A DNA stretch of 8,383 bases. Source: Clostridiales bacterium (lineage in GTDB: Bacteria > Bacillota > Clostridia > Oscillospirales > Butyricicoccaceae). Numbering within the stretch: position 1 is the stretch's first letter; each line of letters opens with the position of its first letter. The stretch covers positions 1-8,383 of the forward strand of contig JAHZFK010000068.1 of assembly GCA_019421385.1 (NCBI GenBank), written 5' to 3'. The position numbers were made by a program, and so were the translations under genes. Of the stretch, positions 1 to 7,023 are shown one piece after another. The notes beneath the pieces were generated by a model. The model searched no databases. It worked only from the letters and a program-made list of their open reading frames with translations, and was not told the DNA's origin.

Positions 1-25
1 TGCTAAAATGCAGATAGCCACATGG

Positions 26-748
26 TCAGCTTTCCTGTTGCAGCCGGTCTACCAGCCGGGAGAGAATATACTCAAACAGGATGATCGTGCGGCCGATAAA
101 GAAATCCGGCACATTATAAGCAACCGAACCGCCCGTACGGATCACCAGACGGTTATCACTCATGCGCGCCAGCGTAGAGTCCCCGTGTGCGGTGATGGTA
201 TACAGCTTGTGGTGCAGTGTCTGTGCATGCAGAGCGATATCGACCAAATCGCGCGTTTCGCCGCTTTTGGACAGAATGATGGTCAGGCTCGGCTCATTGC
301 CGCCCCGCATCATATCCACCGGCGCCCCGTCGTAAGCCAGAATACCGAGCGTCGCCAGACGCCGCATAAAATACGACGAAGCAATCGTGGAAAAGCCCAG
401 ACCAACAATGAAAACGCAGCGATTTCGGCAGCGCAGCAGCTCATCAGCAAACGCTTCGATACAAGCCGTGTCCACAGTTTCCAGAATGCTCGTCAGGTCA
501 ATCCCGGCCGCGGCGTCCCGCTCTGCTTCGGAATGACGGCGCAGGGAATACATCATATCGCTGTAGCCCTGATACCCCAGCTTTTTGGACAGCTTGATCA
601 CCGTCGTTGTCGATACAAAGGATTGCTACGCGATCGCGCGGATGTTGATTTTTGTATCCCCATGTTCCACGGCGCGGAGAATACACTCCAACACCCGATG
701 TTCGGTTTCATTGAGCAAATACCGTTTGGATAAATCGATCAGATTCAT
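26..748 (-). pseudogene. RpiR/MurR-family sugar-phosphate-responsive regulator interrupted by an in-frame amber codon
   Basis: The family binds DNA through an N-terminal HTH and senses a phosphosugar through a C-terminal SIS domain, usually controlling nearby sugar-uptake genes. Read from ATG at 748, the frame gives 240 codons before TGA at 26-28, close to the family's usual length. Codons 1-40 are the first part of the HTH, codon 41 is TAG (628-626), and the frame resumes directly with QSFVSTTTVIKLSKKLGYQG, the typical recognition-helix region. The SIS domain covers about residues 108-205, with VGLGFS at 115-120 and SKSGETRD at 160-167. No frameshift is needed: a sense codon, typically Glu in this family position, has become TAG. 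A GGGGG run just upstream of 748 serves as ribosome binding site. Restart at GTG 601 would give a SIS-only 191-residue product unable to bind DNA. It is divergent from the PTS genes it would be expected to control. Family assignment is firm; whether it is a true pseudogene, a sequencing error or amber read-through is open. Confidence 0.85.
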
Positions 749-767
749 TGCTCTACCCCCGCCGAAT

Positions 768-810
768 TTGTTTTTCTGTAAGTATATCATATTTTTCACA
801 TCATTCACAA
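768..810. promoter_or_regulatory. Candidate overlapping divergent promoters for the regulator and the PTS operon
   Basis: Only 79 bases separate the regulator start (748) from the EIIB start (828). On the minus strand TTGTGA (810-805) and TATACT (786-781) are 18 bases apart and would start transcription about 25 bases before the regulator ATG. On the plus strand TTGTTT (768-773) and TATTTT (790-795) are 16 bases apart and would start about 26 bases before the EIIB start codon. The two overlap, so one bound regulator could affect both. The matches are moderate and the segment is AT-rich, so this is inference. Confidence 0.35.
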
Positions 811-827
811 GAGGAGGCATTCCAGTT

Positions 828-1127
828 ATGAACGTATTACTGCTTTGCTCACAGGGCATGTCCACCGGTATGCTGTGCGACCGGATTGCTGCCGCTGCCA
901 AGGAGGACGGCTGCGATATGACCGTATGGGCAGCCAGCGAAATCAAGGCACGCGAGCACGTCGGCAATGCCGATATCATCCTGCTTGGGCCGCAGATCCG
1001 TTATCTCAAAAAACGCATTGAAGAGATTGCGGAAGGCAAGCCGGTAGAGGTCATTGACATGATGGCTTACGGCACCATGGACGGCAAAAAGGTCTATGGC
1101 GATATCAAAAAGATCATGGGAGTATAA
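828..1127 (+). CDS. PTS lactose/cellobiose-family EIIB component
   Basis: This 99-residue protein is a cytoplasmic phosphotransferase subunit that takes phosphate from EIIA onto a cysteine and passes it to a sugar bound by the membrane EIIC. The N-terminus MNVLLLCSQGMSTGML carries the phosphocysteine loop (Cys7 in CSxGMST), and the motifs ADIILLGPQIRY and PVEVIDMMAYGTMDG are typical of the cellobiose/chitobiose/lichenan IIB family. Length is normal for a free-standing IIB. The ATG at 828 is chosen because GAGGAGG at 811-817 lies 10 bases upstream and the family homology begins there; the open frame continues upstream but has no such site. EIIA follows after two bases, so the two are co-transcribed. 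The sugar cannot be read from IIB alone, so no gene symbol is given. Confidence 0.93.
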   Translation: MNVLLLCSQGMSTGMLCDRIAAAAKEDGCDMTVWAASEIKAREHVGNADIILLGPQIRYLKKRIEEIAEGKPVEVIDMMAYGTMDGKKVYGDIKKIMGV

Positions 1128-1129
1128 CA

Positions 1130-1456
1130 ATGGCCATCACACAAGAACAACTGGAACAAGCCTGCTTTCAGCTCATTTCCTTCAGCGGAGCCGCAAAGAG
1201 CGACTATCTGGAAGCCATCGAGCACGCCAAGAGCGGCGATTTTGACGAGGCGGAAGCCGCCATCGCGCGTGGAAACGAGGAATATCTGCAGGCGCACAAC
1301 GCACACTTTGATCTGATTCAGGAGGAAGTCGGCAGCGAAAACGGGCTTTTGACCCGCTTGACACTGGTACATGCGGAGGATCAGCTCGCTATGGCAGAAA
1401 CAGCGCGTCTGTTCTCCGAACAGATCGTAGAGCTCTACCGCAGATTGCAGAAATAA
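1130..1456 (+). CDS. PTS lactose/cellobiose-family EIIA component
   Basis: This 108-residue all-helical protein accepts phosphate from HPr and hands it to EIIB. It has the expected length and the family signature in LTLVHAEDQLAMAE: His81 is the predicted phosphorylated residue and Asp84, three residues later, matches the metal-binding Asp at the centre of the family's trimer. The start ATG at 1130 is two bases after the EIIB stop, suggesting translational coupling. The usual IIA opening (short helix, then FSGAAKSDYLEAIEHAKSGDF) is intact. No EIIC gene or glycosidase follows; the operon ends in a hairpin at 1517-1543. A working permease would therefore need an EIIC from elsewhere, or this pair has a regulatory role. 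Confidence 0.93.
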   Translation: MAITQEQLEQACFQLISFSGAAKSDYLEAIEHAKSGDFDEAEAAIARGNEEYLQAHNAHFDLIQEEVGSENGLLTRLTLVHAEDQLAMAETARLFSEQIVELYRRLQK

Positions 1457-1516
1457 CGTAATTGCGTTTGTGTTCTGTATACAGATCTGCATACCATACT
1501 TGAATATAGAAACAAA

Positions 1517-1547
1517 GGGACTTCCCGTATATCAGGAAGTCCCTCTG
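1517..1547. terminator. Bidirectional terminator between the converging PTS operon and chemoreceptor gene
   Basis: GGGACTTCC (1517-1525) pairs perfectly with GGAAGTCCC (1535-1543) around a 9-base loop. On the plus strand it is followed by TCTGTTTG. On the minus strand the hairpin is followed by TTTGTTTCT, a better T-tract, so it probably ends the chemoreceptor transcript more efficiently. It lies 60 bases after the EIIA stop and about 40 bases after the receptor stop. Confidence 0.8.
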
Positions 1548-1585
1548 TTTGTCATAGGGTTGATTCTCCTACATTGAGCATTCGC

Positions 1586-3373
1586 TCAATACTTATCGTA
1601 ATATGATGCGTCAGATGTATCAGATGACATGCTGTGCTGTGGCGCGGTATAATCGGTGGTTTCTGGTGCGAAATAATCGGTGCTGGGCGTGCCCACATCG
1701 GCAAACTTGAACTTGCCGACCAGCGATTTCAGCATGCTTGCCTGACCGGACAGTTCCTCGCTGGCTGCCGCACTTTCCTCCGCCGTTGCAGAGTTGGTCT
1801 GCACCACGCTGGAAACCTGATCCAATCCCAGCGCAATCTGGTCAGCCGACTGCGCCTGCTCTGCCGACGCTGTTGCAATTCGTTTAATGGATTCCATAAC
1901 CTCGTTGGCCCCTGCTACGGTTTCTTCCAAAACCTTTGCTGTATCCGCAGCCAAAGCACTGCCGTTTTCCACCGCATAGATCGAGTTTTGAATCAACTCT
2001 TGCGTATTCTTCGACGCCTCCGCCGATTTGCCCGCAAGGCTTCTCACCTCATCGGCCACAACCGCAAAGCCCTTACCGGCCGCACCTGCACGGGCCGCTT
2101 CTACTGCTGCATTCAATGCAAGAATATTGGTCTGGAAGGCAATATCATCAATGGTCTTGATGATGCCCTGAATCTGCTGCGAAGTCTGCTTGATCTCCTC
2201 CATAGCAGACACAAGCTCCTGCATTTTCTGCTTGCTTTCATTGACTTTGACGCCGGTAGCCGTTGTCAATTCATTTGCAGAATCCGTGTCCTTCGCATTC
2301 TGATTGATGCGCATACTGATTTCCTGCACCGTCGCAGCCAGTTCTTCCACCGCGCTTGCCTGCTCCGTCGCGCCTTGGCTCAGCGCCTGTGCACCGTTGG
2401 ACACCTGATCCGCGCCCGATGCAACCTGATTGGCGGCAAGGTCGATTTCCCGGAACGCGTCGCTGAGCGATGCGCTGATTTGCTTCATCGAGGTCTCAAT
2501 TTCTGCAAAATCACCGATGTACGCAATGTCCATTTTGATATCCAGATTGCCCTGCGAAATTTGCAGCAGCTTCTCATGGATATCCTCGATAAATTCTTTC
2601 AGATGGCCGCGCATCTGATGCACAGAGTAGACGAGCATTCCCAATTCCGATGTATCTTCCTGCATTTTGCCTTCGATCGACAGATTGCCCTTGGAAAACT
2701 CCAGCATCTCTTCCTGTATCACCTTCAGCGGACGAATGACCTTTTTCCTCGTGAACAGTGTGCTGAATACCTGGAATACAACGATCAGGCAGACAAGAAC
2801 AATTACCACAACCTGCATAATAGCCACATTTGTTTTCTGCTTTTCGATCTCGGAAGCCAAACGCGTCTGAAACGTCTCAACAAATTGCTCCTGCAGATAT
2901 TGAATTTGGCTCAAATCTGAGCTGTATTGATTTCCGAATACATATTCCAGTGCAGAATCAATATCACCGAACATTGCCGAACTCATCGCACTTTCTTCCA
3001 GCGGAACCAGAGTATTGGAGATTTGCGACATCTCCGTAATGAGCGCCTTTTCATCTTCCGTGAGACCCACCTGCTCCATTCTGCTGTAGCCGATTTCACG
3101 GTTTTGCAAATTGTTTACTTCATTTTGATAGTTATCGTGATATGTTTTTTCACCGGTAGCTGCACAAGCCCGTGCCTGCTCGGTTAAATATCCGGATGCG
3201 TCGAGAAATTGCTGTGCAGCCGCTGTCAGCTCTACCTCATTGCTGTACATTTCCATGGCGCGATTGTTCATAGATGCCGACAGCAAGAAAGCTATTATCA
3301 AAATGATAACCAATACAATGGTTCCCAGATTGAGCGCGGTTAATAATGTTGATTGTTTCACTGCCTTTTTCAT
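1586..3373 (-). CDS. Methyl-accepting chemotaxis protein with two HAMP domains
   Basis: This 595-residue inner-membrane receptor would sense an external ligand and control the CheA kinase. TM1 is about residues 12-33. The extracellular region, about 34-183, is helical and resembles a four-helix-bundle sensor. TM2 is about 184-206. HAMP1 (about 207-259, with IRPLKVIQEEM) is followed directly by a second HAMP-like segment (about 260-312, FIEDIHEKLLQISQGNLDIK). The cytoplasmic helical hairpin spans about 313-555, with the conserved CheA/CheW-binding tip IDDIAFQTNILALNAAVEAA at 408-427 followed by ARAGAAGKGFAVVADEVR. Likely methylation segments are GATEQASAVEEL (334-345) and ATAEESAAASEEL (529-541). 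The tail is polar and Tyr-rich (DYFAPETTDYTAP, ending SYYDKY) with no CheR-tethering NWETF-like pentapeptide. The ATG at 3373 has AAGGGGG 10 bases upstream. The ligand is unknown, and no other chemotaxis genes are in the window. Confidence 0.95.
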   Translation of the reverse strand: MKKAVKQSTLLTALNLGTIVLVIILIIAFLLSASMNNRAMEMYSNEVELTAAAQQFLDASGYLTEQARACAATGEKTYHDNYQNEVNNLQNREIGYSRMEQVGLTEDEKALITEMSQISNTLVPLEESAMSSAMFGDIDSALEYVFGNQYSSDLSQIQYLQEQFVETFQTRLASEIEKQKTNVAIMQVVVIVLVCLIVVFQVFSTLFTRKKVIRPLKVIQEEMLEFSKGNLSIEGKMQEDTSELGMLVYSVHQMRGHLKEFIEDIHEKLLQISQGNLDIKMDIAYIGDFAEIETSMKQISASLSDAFREIDLAANQVASGADQVSNGAQALSQGATEQASAVEELAATVQEISMRINQNAKDTDSANELTTATGVKVNESKQKMQELVSAMEEIKQTSQQIQGIIKTIDDIAFQTNILALNAAVEAARAGAAGKGFAVVADEVRSLAGKSAEASKNTQELIQNSIYAVENGSALAADTAKVLEETVAGANEVMESIKRIATASAEQAQSADQIALGLDQVSSVVQTNSATAEESAAASEELSGQASMLKSLVGKFKFADVGTPSTDYFAPETTDYTAPQHSMSSDTSDASYYDKY

Positions 3374-3435
3374 GCTATTTTTGCCCCCTTGGACTGAAAT
3401 TGTAAAACAGGATGTGCATATTGCATGTTCTTCAA
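3370..3435 (-). CDS. Possible 21-residue upstream ORF overlapping the chemoreceptor start
   Basis: In the leader of the chemoreceptor gene, AAAGGAGGGG (3450-3441) is a near-perfect Shine-Dalgarno site, stronger than that of the receptor itself. Seven bases after its AGGAGG lies TTG (3435-3433), opening a 21-codon frame. Its TGA (3372-3370) overlaps the receptor ATG (3373-3371) as ATGA, the classic arrangement for translational coupling. The product would start MKNMQYAHPVLQF and end SKGAKIA; it has no recognisable domain, signal peptide or membrane segment. The site, spacing and overlap are seen directly; translation is inference, and the short length and TTG start make coincidence possible. 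Confidence 0.35.
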   Translation of the reverse strand: MKNMQYAHPVLQFQSKGAKIA

Positions 3436-3625
3436 CCTTTCCCCTCCTTTGACCCTACCCAACAAAGAGACACTCTCTACACTGCCTATTGAAAAAGACC
3501 CCTTTTATGGCCAATGCGTTTGCAAATACGGAAAAAAACAGAATGCCCCTCTATCTTTTCCAGCATATTCCTTATAAACGCATCATCTGGATCGTCTGAC
3601 CGTTTTGCACAAATCTCTTGCTTCC

Positions 3626-3654
3626 AGTATACCCCATCCTTGTCAAAATGACAA
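3626..3654 (-). promoter_or_regulatory. Candidate chemoreceptor promoter with an inverted repeat over its -35 box
   Basis: On the minus strand TTGTCA (3654-3649) and TATACT (3631-3626) are exactly 17 bases apart, a good housekeeping-sigma promoter. Transcription would start near 3619 and leave a leader of about 245 bases before the receptor ATG. The -35 box forms one arm of a perfect inverted repeat, TTGTCA-N3-TGACAA (3640-3654), a plausible operator. I did not find a flagellar sigma-D promoter in this region. Confidence 0.5.
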
Positions 3655-3787
3655 TGCCTTTCCACTCAATTTGTATTGATTATCTTCCCCTTGCTCCATT
3701 GAAAAACAAGGGCGCATGATGGTGCAATAAGCTTAACTGGAAATGCGTATAAAAAATAAATATTTTAAACAACATTCAGCAGCTATC

Positions 3788-3816
3788 TTGACGGTTTACT
3801 CTACATATCGTATGAT
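3788..3816 (+). promoter_or_regulatory. Housekeeping-sigma promoter of the surface-protein operon
   Basis: TTGACG (3788-3793) and TATGAT (3811-3816) are separated by 17 bases, each one base from consensus. The predicted start near 3823 leaves a leader of about 36 bases that contains the GGGGGAT ribosome binding site (3847-3853) of the first SLH gene. No comparable promoter is obvious between the later genes of the cluster, so this one probably drives all three. Confidence 0.75.
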
Positions 3817-3858
3817 AAGGACAGCAATTTTCAATTTAATATCAATGGGGGATAAAAT

Positions 3859-5571
3859 ATGAAAAAACGATTATTGGCAGCTTTGCTGACGGCTGCACTG
3901 GCAGCAGGAACACTGCCTGCGGCGGGCGCAGCGGTGGACAGCAGCGACGCAAGCGCGTACCTCAAAGCAATGGACAATATGCCAAACGCCAGCTCCTATC
4001 TAGTAGACTTTGACGGCGACGGGTCGGACGAGTTGGTGCTGGTGTGGGGCAAGGATGAGCCAGTTGCAAAGTACGAGGTCTGGCGTGGCAGCGCACGGCT
4101 TGGGCAGAGCGATGGAGGCCCCAGCGGAACCTTGTCTCTCGCTGAAAAGGACGGTCGGGTCTATCTGACAGATTATACGCCGATCGGCGGTGATGAAATC
4201 ATTGAGTGCTTCACCATAAATGCCGGAACATGGACGTTAACAGACAAACTCGTCAGCGGCTGGTCTGAAGGACTGGAGCAGTATTCCTGTCAACACAACG
4301 GAAGCGACATCAGCCGGGAGGAATTTGAAAATCTGTGGAATGCATTTCGCAAAACCACGTCACTTGAAACAGAAGGCCATTCGGTGCGCAGCGAGCTTCT
4401 CGCCGCATTGGGTACGGGTGTGGACGGCTTCCCCGATGTACTGTCCACCCTGTCTGCCAGTGAACGGAACACGTTGTTTGAAAGCTTTCTCCCTCCGTTT
4501 TCTGGATATGACGCAGATTATCGCATCATCAGCGATCAAAAACTGCTTCAAATGATAAATGATGCGTGGTACGATCATAATATCTCGTTTGATGCACTGG
4601 ATCAACTTTCTTGGATAGACCTACCCAATTTTGACAGAGCCATCACAAAAAGCGACGCGGACAAGTTGACGACTAAGTTATTTGGCCGAACGCTTGATTT
4701 TTCCAAATTCCAGCGTTCTACACTGCCAGATCCGGAAGATATAAATAACTTCTGCTATGTCTATCAAAATATGCTGTGCTTCCACGCTTATTTCGGCATG
4801 GGCGGTTTCCCGGGAACGATTCAGTACATTCCGCAGCACCTGTATGATCTGGGTAACGGTTACTTTGCAGCCAGCATGATGGATGAATGGCGCTATGATG
4901 ACGGCACTCTGGATGAAAGCAATCTGTTTTACAGTGTGATCAAAAAGAATACCGATGGCTCTTACCGTTTCATCCGAACATATCCCGCAAACTACACGCC
5001 CACAGAAGCGGAACTCGCCGCCTTTGTCGCGCCGAGCAGCTGGGCACAGGCTGAAATTGATGCGGCGGATGCTGCGGGTCTGATCCCCGAACTGAACGGC
5101 GACCCCGGCTGGCAGGATAATATCACCCGTCTGCAATTTGCACAGCTGGCGGTTCGTCTGGCCGAGAAGGCAACGGACAAAACGCTGCCCGCCGCATCTA
5201 GCTCGACCTTCACCGATTGCACGGATACGGATGTGCTGAAAGCGTATGCCGCAGGCATTGTCAACGGCACTTCGGATACCACTTTCTCCCCCGACAGCAA
5301 GCTGACCCGTGAGCAGCTTGCCACTATGCTGTGGCGTGCAGCAGCGTATATTCAGGAGCAGACCGGTGAGCAGGTACTGACCGCAAGCAGTTCGCTTACG
5401 GGTTACACCGATGCGAACCAAGTTTCAGCATACGCCAAGGAAGCGGTCGCTTCTCTGGCCCAGCACGGCATTATGAAAGGCACCAGCGCAACCAAATTAG
5501 CTCCGCAGGAAAACTGCTCGGTCGAGCAAAGCGTCCTGCTGACATACCGCATGATGCAGAAACTTTCCTGA
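3859..5571 (+). CDS. Secreted SLH-domain surface protein with an FG-GAP/VCBS-like N-terminal segment
   Basis: The 570-residue product starts with a clear Sec signal peptide (MKKRLLAALLTAALAAGTLPAAGA, cleavage near 24-25). Residues 47-130 hold an acidic FDGDGSDELVLVW motif (51-63) followed by beta-strand-like sequence, resembling calcium-binding VCBS/FG-GAP-type repeats. Residues about 200-390 are not recognised; they contain helical and Tyr/Asp-rich segments and no catalytic motif I can identify. The C-terminus carries three SLH repeats: about 392-436 (SSWAQAEIDAADAAGLIP, ITRLQFAQL), 451-498 (FTDCTDTDVLKAYAAGIVNG, LTREQLATM) and 515-569 (GYTDANQVSAYAKEAV, SVEQSVLLTYRM). SLH triplets normally bind pyruvylated secondary cell-wall polymer, so the protein is probably held on the wall. 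The third repeat has SVEQ in place of the TRAE-like motif. ATG 3859 has GGGGG 7 bases upstream. It is first gene of the cluster. Function of the cargo is unknown. Confidence 0.9.
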   Translation: MKKRLLAALLTAALAAGTLPAAGAAVDSSDASAYLKAMDNMPNASSYLVDFDGDGSDELVLVWGKDEPVAKYEVWRGSARLGQSDGGPSGTLSLAEKDGRVYLTDYTPIGGDEIIECFTINAGTWTLTDKLVSGWSEGLEQYSCQHNGSDISREEFENLWNAFRKTTSLETEGHSVRSELLAALGTGVDGFPDVLSTLSASERNTLFESFLPPFSGYDADYRIISDQKLLQMINDAWYDHNISFDALDQLSWIDLPNFDRAITKSDADKLTTKLFGRTLDFSKFQRSTLPDPEDINNFCYVYQNMLCFHAYFGMGGFPGTIQYIPQHLYDLGNGYFAASMMDEWRYDDGTLDESNLFYSVIKKNTDGSYRFIRTYPANYTPTEAELAAFVAPSSWAQAEIDAADAAGLIPELNGDPGWQDNITRLQFAQLAVRLAEKATDKTLPAASSSTFTDCTDTDVLKAYAAGIVNGTSDTTFSPDSKLTREQLATMLWRAAAYIQEQTGEQVLTASSSLTGYTDANQVSAYAKEAVASLAQHGIMKGTSATKLAPQENCSVEQSVLLTYRMMQKLS

Positions 5572-5649
5572 TGGAAATATAAGAAAAGGAGGATATAAAA
5601 GATTCGGCAGCAAAATCCCTAAACTGCAACACAAATGAGGAGGATGTAA

Positions 5650-7002
5650 ATGAAAAACGGCACATTCAAAAAAGCAGCTGTCAGCGCGGCATTAGCGGCT
5701 GCGGTATTGATTGTCCCGGCAGGCGCGCACTATATGGCTCTGGATGGTATCACCATCATGCCCAACGAAGAGACACAGAAATTCTGGGAGACCTGGAAGT
5801 ATCCCTTGGACGAGCAGGGAATTTATGAAGATTCCGCTGACGGGTGTAGCTTCTGTCCGGAACTGAACGACGGTTTGCTGCTGATTCAGGACACCGTCTC
5901 CCCCACGGAGGAGTATGTCACCTGGGACAACTATGTGGACAAGAACGGCCAGCTGCACGACCTGAACAAAGGACGCTATCAGACAATGTATTCTTTTTCC
6001 GGAGGGCTTGCATCGGTCAAAAGCGTCAATTCGGAAAAACAAAATTATATGTATAACGTCGGCTATGTGGACACCAAGGGCAATGAAGTCATCCCATGCA
6101 ATGATGACTGGTGCAGTTTCCAGTATGATTCCTTATGGTATCAGGGCGCCTTTAAAAACGGCAAGACCGTTGTGCTAAGAGAGCCTTACAGAGATCCCGG
6201 CCCGGCGCCTTCTGTATCCGTAGAAGATCCGTACACTTGCAACTATGAGAGTGCCTATCCCGAAAAGTGGTATGGCGTGGAATACGCCTACATTGATACC
6301 AAAGGCAATCTGCTCACCGACTGGAAGCTGACGCAGGATATTGATACGGTGATTTCCCTGCCGCTTTACGATCAGGACGGCATTTCCCTCTATCAGCGAG
6401 TGCATGGCATCGATCAGAATGCTCCGGAAGTTCCTGTTGAACCGGAAGAACCGGAAGTGGAAACTACCTATGGTCAATCCACTGCAACCTTTAAGGGCTA
6501 TACCATTGACAAAAACCATGTGGGACGGCTTCTGATTGATGTGACCAATAACGGGAAGGCACCTGATGAAGGTGACTTATTCTATCTGACATACTGCAAA
6601 TTCATCGAATCCACCGACATCATCGATGCCGGATCTTATGTCCCTTACAATAATATTCTGAAAATCCATTACGAGGTTGAAGCCGGAGAAACAAAAACGC
6701 TGTCTCTTGCCGTCTCCTTCCTTGCCAGCGACGATCAAGAACTGACTGATGACCAAATCGCAGCGGGCTGGTACACACATGAGAACATCGAGTCCTCCCG
6801 TGTTGTGCTGGCGCAGGCTGAAACCCCGGCAGAAGCCGAAGACCTGACAACATTTTTCAAAGCCGCACACGACTACGGCGAGATGGGGCTAACGTATGAG
6901 CCCGATGCGGACGGTGTTGTTATCCTTGCAGCCCCCATGCCAACCATTCAGCGGGCACAGTATCTCGATCAGAAACTGTCCGCCTTTACCAGCCAGTTTT
7001 AA
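5650..7002 (+). CDS. Secreted WG-repeat-containing protein with a C-terminal beta-rich domain
   Basis: This 450-residue protein has a signal peptide (MKNGTFKKAAVSAALAAAVLIVPAGA, cleavage near 26). Residues about 73-150 and 208-224 contain WG (KWG)-type repeat features: GLLLIQD, YVDKNGQLHDL, GLASVKS, GYVDTKGNEVIP and YAYIDTKGNLLTDW. These repeats are of unclear function and common in clostridial exported proteins. A Pro/Glu linker (259-271, VPVEPEEPEVE) leads to a beta-rich domain (about 275-388, with LLIDVTNNGKAPDEGD and EVEAGETKTLSLAVSF), which looks Ig-like in strand pattern though I cannot name the family. There is no SLH domain, LPXTG or lipobox, so it is either released or held by a partner. 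The ATG at 5650 has GAGGAGG (5637-5643) 6 bases upstream. It sits 78 bases after the first SLH gene with no terminator between, and 21 bases before the next gene. Confidence 0.85.
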   Translation: MKNGTFKKAAVSAALAAAVLIVPAGAHYMALDGITIMPNEETQKFWETWKYPLDEQGIYEDSADGCSFCPELNDGLLLIQDTVSPTEEYVTWDNYVDKNGQLHDLNKGRYQTMYSFSGGLASVKSVNSEKQNYMYNVGYVDTKGNEVIPCNDDWCSFQYDSLWYQGAFKNGKTVVLREPYRDPGPAPSVSVEDPYTCNYESAYPEKWYGVEYAYIDTKGNLLTDWKLTQDIDTVISLPLYDQDGISLYQRVHGIDQNAPEVPVEPEEPEVETTYGQSTATFKGYTIDKNHVGRLLIDVTNNGKAPDEGDLFYLTYCKFIESTDIIDAGSYVPYNNILKIHYEVEAGETKTLSLAVSFLASDDQELTDDQIAAGWYTHENIESSRVVLAQAETPAEAEDLTTFFKAAHDYGEMGLTYEPDADGVVILAAPMPTIQRAQYLDQKLSAFTSQF

Positions 7003-7023
7003 TAAAGAAAGAGGGAAAAGCAC

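Larger units (their letters stand above)
3374..3858. other. Divergent intergenic region between chemoreceptor and surface-protein operon
   Basis: This 485-base stretch is AT-richer than the flanking genes and holds no convincing full-size gene. It contains the upstream ORF and ribosome binding sites of the chemoreceptor at its left end, a small hairpin (AGAGA 3466-3470, TCTCT 3474-3478) just upstream of the upstream-ORF ribosome binding site, a receptor promoter with an inverted repeat around 3626-3654, and a promoter for the SLH operon at 3788-3816. I see nothing else identifiable between 3480 and 3620 or between 3655 and 3787. Confidence 0.7.

Noticed and set aside
8..733. Long plus-strand open frame opposite the RpiR regulator
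   Set aside because: Composition is Arg/Gln/His-rich and domain-free, with no ribosome binding site, while the opposite strand carries clear HTH and SIS motifs.
1532..1555. Seven-codon minus-strand ORF with AGGAGA upstream, running into the terminator after the chemoreceptor
   Set aside because: Spacing is acceptable, but the frame is too short and overlaps the hairpin stem; probably chance.
1573..1590. ATTGAGC / GCTCAAT hairpin at the chemoreceptor stop codon
   Set aside because: The 7-base stem lacks a following T-run on either strand; the hairpin at 1517-1543 is the better terminator.
1634..2920. 428-codon plus-strand open frame opposite the chemoreceptor
   Set aside because: It is the complement of the helical signalling domain; the product is Cys/Arg/His/Leu-rich with no domain, signal or ribosome binding site.
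4678..5421. 247-codon minus-strand open frame inside the first SLH gene
   Set aside because: It mirrors the SLH-coding strand, has no recognisable motif and no promoter or ribosome binding site.
5635..5649. Four-codon ATG frame ending directly before the WG-repeat gene start
   Set aside because: It consists mostly of the ribosome binding site itself and has no site of its own.
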